A stretch of 5,307 bases of DNA from DAOOWV01 sp035371485 (GTDB taxonomy: Bacteria; Patescibacteriota; Dojkabacteria; JAFGLO01), in contig DAOOWV010000044.1 of NCBI GenBank assembly GCA_035371485.1, positions 1 through 5,307 of the forward strand, in the 5' to 3' direction. The notes under the pieces are model-generated. The model was given only the letters and a program-made list of their open reading frames with translations. It was not told the origin of the DNA and searched no databases. Position 1 is the first letter of the stretch; each line of letters begins with the position of its first letter. This document shows, piece by piece, positions 1-5,307 of the stretch. Both the position numbers and the translations under genes were made by a program.

Positions 1-1281
1 GATTCTGATGGTCCTTTACTGCTTGTTATGGGTACACCATATACGATATTGGAGTTTTGTAAATTTGAGAAGGAAGAATATGAAAAGATAAGGAAAAATA
101 TTGATATGGTAGCAAAGATGGGACAAAAACTTATTGCCGTTGCTTATAAAACTAATGAAGAAAATATTGTTAATAAGGAATTAAATTGGGCTGGTTTTGT
201 GGGAATTGATGACAACATAAGGGTAAATGCAAAAGCAATATTGTCAAGCATTCAAAGAAGCGGTATCTCGATAAAAATATTAACAGGGGACAATAGATTT
301 ACTGCAGAGAAAGTTATAAAAAGTTTGGGAATAGAGATTGACGACACCGAAATTGTTGATGGTAGAAGGATTGATGACATAAGTGAAACAGATATTTCTG
401 AATCTATTCTTTTTACAAATGTTACTCCACAAGACAAGTTAAAAATAGTTTCAACTTTAAAAGATCAAGGTGAGATTGTTACTATGATTGGTGATGGTAT
501 TAATGATGTATTGGCATTAAGGAAGGCTGACGTTGCAGTATCAATGGGTGATGCTTCTGATGTTGCTTTGGAGGAAGGGGATTTGATACTACTTGATAAT
601 GAACTTGATACAATACTCCACACAATTGAAGAGGGAAGATTAGCTTTTAGAAATATCCAAAATATAATTTCATATGTACTTTCTAATTCTTTTTCGGAAG
701 TGATAATAATTGTTTTATCCTTTATCTTTAGATTGCCTTTTCCATTTATTATTCCTCAAATTCTTTGGTTACATATGATATGTGATGGTCCATTAGATTT
801 TAGTCTAGTATTTGAAAGAAATACTGATGGAATAATGCATAGATCACATGAAATATGTACAAAGAAAGAGCTTGTAAATCATAAAACTTTTATAATTGTT
901 GGGTTAATAAGTGCTTATATTGGTATTTTATTATTTTTTATCTTTAAGTGGATTTATTCTAAAACTGGGGACATTGATTTAGCGAGGAGTGTTGTTTTTA
1001 TAACTTCAGCGATTTCATCTATCTATTACTTATACTCTTTTAAGGATTTAAAAACTCCAATTTGGAAGACAAAAGGTATTTTTAGGAACAATTTTTTAAA
1101 CTTTGCAGTGTTATTAAGTTCTTTTTTTGCTTTTTTACCGTTATTACTCCCAATGTTAAGGGATGTATTTAAAATTTCAAATCTGAATTGGAATTATTTC
1201 CTTGTAATTCTGGGGTTCCAATTTTCATTGTTAATATGGGTTGAGTTTGTAAAACTTATAATAAATAGACATAAGGCATAA
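1..1281 (+). CDS. P2-type cation-transporting ATPase, C-terminal part (5' end outside window)
   Basis: The frame is open from base 1, so the ATG at 28 is internal and not the start; 426 codons are present. Residues below count from the first codon of the window. Visible order: end of the nucleotide-binding domain with a degenerate KGAPE-like VMGTP (9-13); P-domain hinge DNIR (71-74, usually DPPR); TGD (95-97); Lys146 in TPQDK; GDGIND (164-169); M5 with Glu233; M6 with ILW then ICDG (260-263); and four more hydrophobic segments near 297-320, 327-346, 364-386 and 399-420, matching the C-terminal cation-ATPase domain. The family couples ATP hydrolysis through a phospho-Asp to cation export or exchange across the cytoplasmic membrane. 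The DKTGT phosphorylation motif, A domain and M1-M4 must lie upstream of the window. M6 has His258 and Cys261 where SERCA has Asn796 and Thr799, so calling it a calcium pump is unsafe. The family is clear; the ion is not. Confidence 0.93.
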   Translation, partial: DSDGPLLLVMGTPYTILEFCKFEKEEYEKIRKNIDMVAKMGQKLIAVAYKTNEENIVNKELNWAGFVGIDDNIRVNAKAILSSIQRSGISIKILTGDNRFTAEKVIKSLGIEIDDTEIVDGRRIDDISETDISESILFTNVTPQDKLKIVSTLKDQGEIVTMIGDGINDVLALRKADVAVSMGDASDVALEEGDLILLDNELDTILHTIEEGRLAFRNIQNIISYVLSNSFSEVIIIVLSFIFRLPFPFIIPQILWLHMICDGPLDFSLVFERNTDGIMHRSHEICTKKELVNHKTFIIVGLISAYIGILLFFIFKWIYSKTGDIDLARSVVFITSAISSIYYLYSFKDLKTPIWKTKGIFRNNFLNFAVLLSSFFAFLPLLLPMLRDVFKISNLNWNYFLVILGFQFSLLIWVEFVKLIINRHKA

Positions 1282-1293
1282 GTCTTTTCAATT

Positions 1294-1311
1294 AATTAGC
1301 GTAATTTTTTT
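1294..1311 (+). terminator. possible weak terminator after the ATPase gene
   Basis: AATTA (1294-1298), a GCG loop, then TAATT (1302-1306) running into a T tract to 1311, starting 12 bases after the stop codon. The stem is short and AT-only, so a working intrinsic terminator is uncertain. It is the only hairpin plus T-run seen in the gap. Confidence 0.3.
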
Positions 1312-1339
1312 CCAACCAAGAAAAGTTTTGCTCAATATG

Positions 1340-1348
1340 TGATACAAT
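1340..1348 (+). promoter_or_regulatory. extended -10 promoter for the membrane-anchored protein gene
   Basis: The sequence reads TG-A-TACAAT, an extended -10 element with five of six bases matching TATAAT. It predicts a start of transcription near 1355, leaving a leader of about 20 bases before the ATG at 1376. No good -35 box lies 16-18 bases upstream, which is usual for extended -10 promoters. A second hexamer, TATAAT at 1355-1360, is a perfect -10 match but has no TG extension and no -35 at the right distance. The purine-rich AGAAAGAAGAAA just before the ATG is a weak ribosome binding site. Confidence 0.5.
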
Positions 1349-1375
1349 TGAATATATAATTTAAGAAAGAAGAAA

Positions 1376-2146
1376 ATGGATAATATTTCTGATTTTAATA
1401 GAAACAAGACAATGATTGTTTTGTTTATTTCGCTTCTTGTTATCACATTGGCAATATCTGCAATCGCTGTAACCTACACTTTAAATAAAACTTGCGAAGG
1501 GTGTGATTGTTCCGTTCAGAAATTACCGGGGGATAATGAAAATGAAGAGGAAGACCAAGACCAAGATCAAGATGAACAAAGCGAAGAGAATGATGGAGAA
1601 ACTAATAATGGAGCAAATGATTCAAACGATACAAATAATAATTCAACCAATACCCCTTCCAACCAAGGTGAAGGTGAAGATGAAGATGAAGATGAAGAAA
1701 TGACCTCTGGATGGAATACTTACTACAATTCAAAATGGAAGTTTGGGCTTAAGTATCCTAAAGATATGGTTTATACGGAGAGCTCGCCAAATTCAACATT
1801 AGATCGTATTGTTTTTGTTGTAGGTGGTGAATTTACGGTTATTTCAATCCACGTTGCAGATGATAACGTGAGTATAGATAATCAGGTTAAAAATATACTT
1901 GCTAATCAATGTACTGATGACTATATCATGTCAAATTTAGTATATCCGAATGCAACCTTCAGAAAAGGTGTAGAAGTTCCAAATTCGATATGTCTTGATT
2001 CATTTGGAATAACACGTGAACAAGATTACTCAGCGTATGCATATGAGCTTGATTCGGGGGCTTATTTAGTAATAAAAAATGAAGGAGATACTGGCTTAAA
2101 TGAAGAACAGCTAGAGGCTTTTCTTAAAAGCGTGTATTTTAACTAA
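1376..2146 (+). CDS. membrane-anchored extracytoplasmic protein with acidic low-complexity spacer, function unknown
   Basis: A 256-residue protein. Residues 13-34 form one hydrophobic segment preceded by Arg9 and Lys11, which predicts a signal anchor with the C-terminus outside. A Cys cluster, CEGCDC (40-45), follows directly. Residues 54-108 are an Asp/Glu/Asn/Gln-rich spacer with two repeat-like stretches, DQDQDQDE near 60-67 and GEGEDEDEDEE at 98-108. The C-terminal domain (about 112-256) opens with GWNTYYNSKWKFGLKYP and ends with LEAFLKSVYF. This pattern resembles the small PsbP-like domains seen in many secreted or anchored bacterial proteins of unknown role; that is recalled similarity, not a proven match. 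Cys179 and Cys206 could form a disulfide. The gene sits 94 bases after the ATPase and probably has its own promoter. The ATG at 1376 is chosen because it places the anchor at the N-terminus and follows a purine-rich stretch. No catalytic motif is visible. Confidence 0.85.
   Translation: MDNISDFNRNKTMIVLFISLLVITLAISAIAVTYTLNKTCEGCDCSVQKLPGDNENEEEDQDQDQDEQSEENDGETNNGANDSNDTNNNSTNTPSNQGEGEDEDEDEEMTSGWNTYYNSKWKFGLKYPKDMVYTESSPNSTLDRIVFVVGGEFTVISIHVADDNVSIDNQVKNILANQCTDDYIMSNLVYPNATFRKGVEVPNSICLDSFGITREQDYSAYAYELDSGAYLVIKNEGDTGLNEEQLEAFLKSVYFN
1553..1696 (+). repeat. two short hexanucleotide tandem repeats encoding the acidic spacer
   Basis: Two imperfect six-base arrays lie in frame within the membrane-protein gene. 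At 1553-1576 the units are GACCAA, GACCAA, GATCAA, GATGAA (Asp-Gln then Asp-Glu). At 1667-1696 they are GGTGAA twice then GATGAA three times (Gly-Glu then Asp-Glu). A non-repetitive Asn/Thr/Ser-rich segment separates them. Because units are six bases, gain or loss of a unit would change spacer length without breaking the frame. Confidence 0.7.
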
Positions 2147-2148
2147 AT

Positions 2149-2188
2149 AGCTAGTAGAAATTAAGATACCGTTAGCTCAATGATTTTT
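2149..2188 (+). terminator. possible weak terminator between convergent genes
   Basis: AGCTA (2149-2153) pairs with TAGCT (2173-2177), and two G-T wobble pairs extend the stem inward across a 15-base loop. A five-T run follows at 2184-2188, seven bases after the stem. The stem is weak and the T run is offset. No better terminator was seen in the 56-base gap between the two convergent genes. Confidence 0.2.
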
Positions 2189-2202
2189 GTTCACATTTGT
2201 GA

Positions 2203-3090
2203 TTAATGTTTTGGATTATCGTTGATAAACTCATAAGCTTCCTCAGCTACGGATTTTGGATTTAAAATAACCTGTTGGTGAACAAAATCGTTAATTACTT
2301 TTACTTTAATTCTTGGATTAATTTTATTAATCTTTTGAACTTCTTTATATTTGACAGTTTTATCCTTTTTCCCGATAAGAGCTAATGTAGGAACTTTTAT
2401 ATTTTTAACATGGTTCGTTAGATCAAGGGGGTCGAAAATGTCTGCAATTTTTACTATAGCTTGAGGTCTTAGTGTTTCAATGGAAAACCTTATTATTTCT
2501 TCAGGAGTTTGGTTAATCAATTGCTTGTATCCATTATATTTTGAGATTGCTTTTGTAATAAAGTCTATTGATTTGGGAGATGAAAATATTGATTCAGTAA
2601 CTTTAGTTAAATCTACGAATTTCTTTTGATTGAAAAACTTTTGTACAATATGTATCTTTGCAAGGGCAGAGTTACTAATTGATTGTGTATTTATGGGTGT
2701 TCCTTGGGTAATTACCTTGTCAATATCTATCTGGGCTCGTGAAGCTATTGTATAGGAAAGGATTCCTCCCATTGAGTGTCCAAATAGTATTGGATTGGGG
2801 ATATTTTTCTTTTTAATAAAATTTTCAATAATTAGTGCAGTGTATTCTATGTCATATTTCTGTGAATCTCCTGAATTACCAAATCCTGGAATGTCTATTG
2901 CTGTCATGTTTGAAAATTGCCTTATTTGATCTGTAATTGGTTTGTAAAGATGAACATTACCTAAGAATCCATGTAGAAAGAGAATATTGTTTCTAGTTGG
3001 AATTGAAGAAGGTGCTTCAATGTAGGAAATGTTTATTTTTTCAGTACCAGTATCGATGTTTATTTTTGATGTATCCATTGCGTGTTGCAT
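2203..3090 (-). CDS. alpha/beta hydrolase-fold protein
   Basis: A 295-residue protein of the usual length for the alpha/beta hydrolase 1 family. LHGF (39-42) is the oxyanion-hole motif after strand beta3. IDIPGFGNSG (65-74) is the family's conserved loop. GHSMGG (104-109) is the nucleophile elbow with Ser106. The segment from about 130 to 225 is the helical cap. GKKD with Asp243 and FVHQQ with His271 fit the catalytic acid and histidine, so the triad Ser106/Asp243/His271 looks intact. There is no signal peptide or TM helix, so it is probably cytoplasmic. The family includes esterases, lipases, C-C hydrolases and haloperoxidases; the substrate cannot be told from the sequence. The start is the ATG at 3090, with an alternative in-frame ATG four codons later (3076-3078); neither has a clear Shine-Dalgarno sequence. 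It lies downstream of the kinase gene on the same strand but has its own strong promoter, so it is probably transcribed separately. Confidence 0.93.
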   Translation of the reverse strand: MQHAMDTSKINIDTGTEKINISYIEAPSSIPTRNNILFLHGFLGNVHLYKPITDQIRQFSNMTAIDIPGFGNSGDSQKYDIEYTALIIENFIKKKNIPNPILFGHSMGGILSYTIASRAQIDIDKVITQGTPINTQSISNSALAKIHIVQKFFNQKKFVDLTKVTESIFSSPKSIDFITKAISKYNGYKQLINQTPEEIIRFSIETLRPQAIVKIADIFDPLDLTNHVKNIKVPTLALIGKKDKTVKYKEVQKINKINPRIKVKVINDFVHQQVILNPKSVAEEAYEFINDNPKH

Positions 3091-3112
3091 AATTTATAAT
3101 GACATAGTTGCT

Positions 3113-3142
3113 ATTATACTATATTGGAATAAAATTTATCAA
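3113..3142 (-). promoter_or_regulatory. sigma-70-type promoter of the hydrolase gene
   Basis: On the minus strand, TTGATA (3137-3142, five of six matches to TTGACA) is followed after 18 bases by a perfect TATAAT (3113-3118). Transcription would start near 3105-3107, only about 15-18 bases before the hydrolase ATG. This is the best promoter match in the window and sits in the 128-base gap after the kinase gene. Confidence 0.7.
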
Positions 3143-3176
3143 AGTTGTAAAAAATGATTGCTTCAATATTGGAATA
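3121..3176. repeat. 11-bp direct repeat flanking the hydrolase promoter -35 box (possible operator)
   Basis: ATATTGGAATA occurs exactly at 3121-3131 and again at 3166-3176, with starts 45 bp apart. The first copy lies in the spacer between the -35 and -10 boxes of the hydrolase promoter. The second lies upstream at roughly -60 to -70. This placement would suit a DNA-binding regulator, but chance similarity in AT-rich DNA is possible. Confidence 0.45.
3149..3167 (-). terminator. possible weak terminator after the kinase gene
   Basis: On the minus strand, ATTG-AAG-CAAT (3157-3167) forms a four-pair hairpin, followed two bases later by six T (3149-3154), about 50 bases past the kinase stop codon. 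The stem is very short, so this is only a candidate end for the kinase transcript. Confidence 0.2.
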
Positions 3177-3218
3177 TATCTAAGAAATAATTAATAGTGT
3201 ATTGTTCTATCTTTAAGA

Positions 3219-3902
3219 CTAGAAAGGTAAAGAGAAGTAAAATGTAGATCCTTTATTTTCTTCAGATTCAAACCATAATTTGCCTCCATGAGCTTCAATG
3301 ATAGCTCTTGCAATATATAATCCCAAACCAGTTCCGTCCGTTTCTTTAGTAAATGCATTATCTGCTCTAAAGAATTTTTCAAATATACGTGCCTGTTGTT
3401 TTTGTGGAATACCAACTCCATCATCTTTTATATATATTGTTACTAGATTTTTAGTATGACGACATCCAATTTCAACAGTTCCGTTATTTTTTGAGTATTT
3501 AATTGCGTTATTGATCAGATTTCCAAACACTTGTCTTATTTTGTCACCATCGCATTTTATAATAAATTTCTGAGGAGCATTGTCACATTTAATTATTCTT
3601 ACGTTTTTATCTTTTGCAAATTGTAAATTATCCTTTAATGTTTGTGCAACAATTTCAATGAGATCTGTATCTTTTTTAATAATGTCAAATTTTCTTCCAG
3701 TCTCAATATGAGATACATCAAGTAAATCTTCCACAAGATGTAACATTCTTTCGTTACTGTTGTTAATATCATTAAGATATTCTTTCTTTTCTTGCTCGGT
3801 TTTCTTGATACTGTCATCCAAAAGTAATTCACACATCCATTTAATTCCAGAAAGAGGAGTTTTAAGTTGATGTGAAGCAACAGAGACAAATTCCGATTTC
3901 AT
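3219..3902 (-). CDS. histidine kinase catalytic core (HisKA + HATPase_c), C-terminal fragment of a frameshifted sensor kinase
   Basis: This frame holds the transmitter half of the sensor kinase that begins to the right. From the ATG at 3902 it gives 227 residues. The H-box SHQLKTPL has phospho-acceptor His11. The dimerisation helices extend to about 68. The ATP-binding domain has the N box GNLINNAIKYS (127-137), G1 KDDGVGIP (159-166), F box FEKFF (174-178) and G2 GTGLGL (190-195), and ends at 227 with LPF. All ATP-binding motifs look intact. The frame is open upstream to a stop at 4023-4025. The stretch 3903-4022 encodes the end of a PAS domain (KNGEKIAIAIS, then GCVVVFRDVTKQKE), so the ATG at 3902 is almost certainly internal to a longer protein. 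It is simply the only standard start codon left in this frame. The His is followed by Gln, not the commoner Glu or Asp. No receiver domain and no response regulator gene are nearby. Confidence 0.85.
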   Translation of the reverse strand: MKSEFVSVASHQLKTPLSGIKWMCELLLDDSIKKTEQEKKEYLNDINNSNERMLHLVEDLLDVSHIETGRKFDIIKKDTDLIEIVAQTLKDNLQFAKDKNVRIIKCDNAPQKFIIKCDGDKIRQVFGNLINNAIKYSKNNGTVEIGCRHTKNLVTIYIKDDGVGIPQKQQARIFEKFFRADNAFTKETDGTGLGLYIARAIIEAHGGKLWFESEENKGSTFYFSLPF

Positions 3903-4017
3903 TGTGTCAATTTCTTTTTGTTTTGTAACATCACGGAAAACTACAACACAACCTTCTACATTTTTTCTTCTACCAAATAGGGGGGCACAACTAATTGCAA
4001 TCGCTATTTTTTCACCA

Positions 4018-4060
4018 TTTTTTTAATTAATATTGTATGATCTGTCGATTCTTGTATTTT
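4018..4060 (-). other. two one-base frameshifts in the second PAS domain of the sensor kinase
   Basis: The protein homology moves through three frames here. The upstream frame reads to FKTGK at 4057. A second frame carries IQESTDHTILIK (4055 down to 4022). A third carries KNGEKIAIAIS (from 4022 down). Reading FKTGKIQESTDHTILIKKNGEK needs one extra A in the A4 run (4057-4060) and one extra A in the A7 run (4018-4024), both on the coding strand. Without correction, the first product stops at 4027-4029. The cause may be sequencing error at homopolymers, real decay or slippage. Confidence 0.8.
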
Positions 4061-5307
4061 CCGGTCTTAAAAGCATTTTTAATAAAAACACTATTTTCTT
4101 TACCACTTTTATCGTGGACAAATTTTAATATTTCGTTGTATTTCTTCCCAATTGCTTCATTTGAATAAAATCCAGAAACAATTCCTGCCTGTTTATTGAA
4201 TGTCTTAATTTTTAAATTCTTATCAATTACCAAAACCCCATCTCCGATACTTTCAATAATTGCTTCAATTTTATCTTTTTTGATACTTATTTGGATCGTT
4301 TTTTGACTTATCTCCTTCAGATATCTTTCTTTTTGCATCATATTTGAAATAGCTCCATCTACTATTTCGACTATTTCAATACTTTTTTGATCCCATTCTC
4401 TTTTATCTTTTGCCTTGTCAAATCCAATAAATCCAACTCTTTTTCCGTCAACTGTTAACGGAAGTATAAGTACGGATTTTATTCCTTGAGGTAGTAGATG
4501 AGCTTTAAGTTTATCTGATAAATTATTGACATCAGAACTTTTAAAATATCCGTTTTTATCTAAAGCATCAATGATTTCCTCGATATCTTCTAATAACACA
4601 CTTTGTAAATTTTGTATTTGAGGTTCAACATCTTTTGCACACCACTCATATGTGTTTGTTGTTGTTTTCTGATCAGAGTTGTCTTCAAAAACATATGCTC
4701 TATCAGCATTCAGTTGATTCGCAAGTTTCTTAAGTACACTGTTGATTACTTCTCCAAGTTTACTATACTTCCCAAGTTGAATTGATATCTCTGCTAAAAT
4801 TCTTTGTTGTTCAACTTCAACAATGACATCATTAATACCAGAATTTTGTGCTTTTTTTACCGATTGCTTGGGAAAGCGTTCGTGTACTTCTCTTTTAAGG
4901 TATTCTTTTACATTGTATCCAACGGCTCTTTCTACCGATGGACTTACATATGAAAGCTTGAATTGGGGGGAAGCTGTCCATATTAAGTCGGAGCTGTTAT
5001 CTGCGATTCTTCTATATTTTAATTCACTTTCCTGAATGTTAATTCGGTTTTTTAATATTAAATATACAATAAAAAGAGCTAATATTATTAAGAATACAGG
5101 AATCATGCTTTGGGTAAAATGAGCAACGATTGTTTTTTGCCAATAAACCGCAGGGTAATCAATGGCCAAGACTGCGAAAACGTCATCGTTTTCATATAAA
5201 ATAGGGACTAATATTGTGACCCATTTTCCCCATCGATCTTCGGTTGGTTTTGTTATAAGTTTTTCTTTTGTTTCAAATGGTAAATAATATTCTTCTGATG
5301 CTTCGGT
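4027..5307 (-). CDS. sensor histidine kinase, N-terminal sensory part (5' end outside window; frameshifted)
   Basis: The frame stays open to the right edge, so the gene starts beyond 5307; the TTG at 5169 is internal. Residues are counted from that TTG. Before it, 46 further codons encode the end of an extracytoplasmic sensor, including WGKWVTILVPILYEN, which continues into LAIDYPAVYW. A TM helix follows (21-39), then a PAS domain (about 50-108; DLIW, YVSPSVERAVGY) that seems to lack its last strands. Next is a linker helix and a GAF domain (about 126-277) with DRAYVF, TYEWCA, SVLILPL and GFIGFD. A second PAS starts near 298 (SIGDGVLVIDKNLKI). The frame then runs off into NRQIIQY and a stop because of a missing A at 4057-4060. 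With the frame restored, this joins the HisKA/HATPase_c region at 3219-3902 as one membrane-bound two-component sensor. The signal sensed is unknown. As written, this fragment has no kinase core. Confidence 0.85.
   Translation of the reverse strand, partial: TEASEEYYLPFETKEKLITKPTEDRWGKWVTILVPILYENDDVFAVLAIDYPAVYWQKTIVAHFTQSMIPVFLIILALFIVYLILKNRINIQESELKYRRIADNSSDLIWTASPQFKLSYVSPSVERAVGYNVKEYLKREVHERFPKQSVKKAQNSGINDVIVEVEQQRILAEISIQLGKYSKLGEVINSVLKKLANQLNADRAYVFEDNSDQKTTTNTYEWCAKDVEPQIQNLQSVLLEDIEEIIDALDKNGYFKSSDVNNLSDKLKAHLLPQGIKSVLILPLTVDGKRVGFIGFDKAKDKREWDQKSIEIVEIVDGAISNMMQKERYLKEISQKTIQISIKKDKIEAIIESIGDGVLVIDKNLKIKTFNKQAGIVSGFYSNEAIGKKYNEILKFVHDKSGKENSVFIKNAFKTGKYKNRQIIQY

Noticed and set aside
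252..437. Minus-strand open frame opposite the ATPase
   Set aside because: It lies antisense to the conserved P domain and has no domain or promoter of its own.
1284..1325. CTTTTC / GAAAAG inverted repeat in the gap after the ATPase
   Set aside because: Six low-complexity pairs across a 30-base loop are expected by chance in AT-rich DNA.
1503..1703. Lys/Met-rich open frame on the plus strand inside the membrane-anchored protein gene
   Set aside because: It is the shifted reading of the GATGAA-type repeats that encode the acidic spacer; the main frame has a TM anchor and a folded domain and runs through it.
2191..2202. TCACA-TT-TGTGA inverted repeat resembling a CRP-type half-site pair
   Set aside because: The half-sites are in the wrong order and spacing for CRP, the loop is too small for a hairpin, and it sits at the convergent 3' ends where an operator is unlikely.
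3191..3424. Minus-strand open frame overlapping the end of the kinase
   Set aside because: It overlaps the HATPase_c motifs in another frame and has no recognisable protein features.
3635..3889. Minus-strand open frame overlapping the HisKA region
   Set aside because: It is a shifted reading of the dimerisation helices; the conserved H-box is in the other frame.
4823..5035. Plus-strand open frame opposite the first PAS domain
   Set aside because: It is antisense to a well-supported PAS/linker region, with no ribosome binding site or domain signal.
5167..5169. TTG as the start codon of the sensor kinase
   Set aside because: The frame is open to the window edge and the preceding codons encode a plausible extracytoplasmic sensor segment, so the real start is outside the window.

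Overview
The window is AT-rich and gene-dense, with short intergenic gaps. No in-frame TGA interrupts the readable proteins, so the standard bacterial code fits. Several traits suggest a Candidate Phyla Radiation (Patescibacteria) genome: a divergent P2-type cation ATPase, a small membrane-anchored protein with an acidic spacer, and a PAS/GAF histidine kinase with a SHQLKTPL H-box. This placement is inference from protein style only; the window has no rRNA or other marker gene.

Layout. 1-1281 (+) is the C-terminal part of a P2-type cation-pumping ATPase; its start and its phosphorylation motif lie before the window. 1376-2146 (+) has a plausible extended -10 promoter and encodes a single-pass membrane protein with an Asp/Glu/Asn-rich spacer and a small extracytoplasmic domain. 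2203-3090 (-) is an alpha/beta hydrolase, convergent with it and preceded by a strong sigma-70-type promoter flanked by an 11-bp direct repeat. 3219-5307 (-) is a membrane sensor histidine kinase whose start lies past the right edge. It has an extracytoplasmic sensor end, a TM helix, a shortened PAS, GAF, PAS, HisKA and HATPase_c. As given, it is broken in the second PAS by two separate one-base losses in A runs 33 nt apart, so it reads as two open frames.

How the genes relate. The four genes do not form an obvious operon or recognisable new system. The pump, the membrane-anchored protein and the sensor kinase all act at the cell envelope, but no functional link is shown. No response regulator, mobile element, RNA gene or CRISPR array was seen. 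The points most worth checking are the double frameshift in the kinase, the paired repeat at the hydrolase promoter and the altered ion-site residues in the ATPase.
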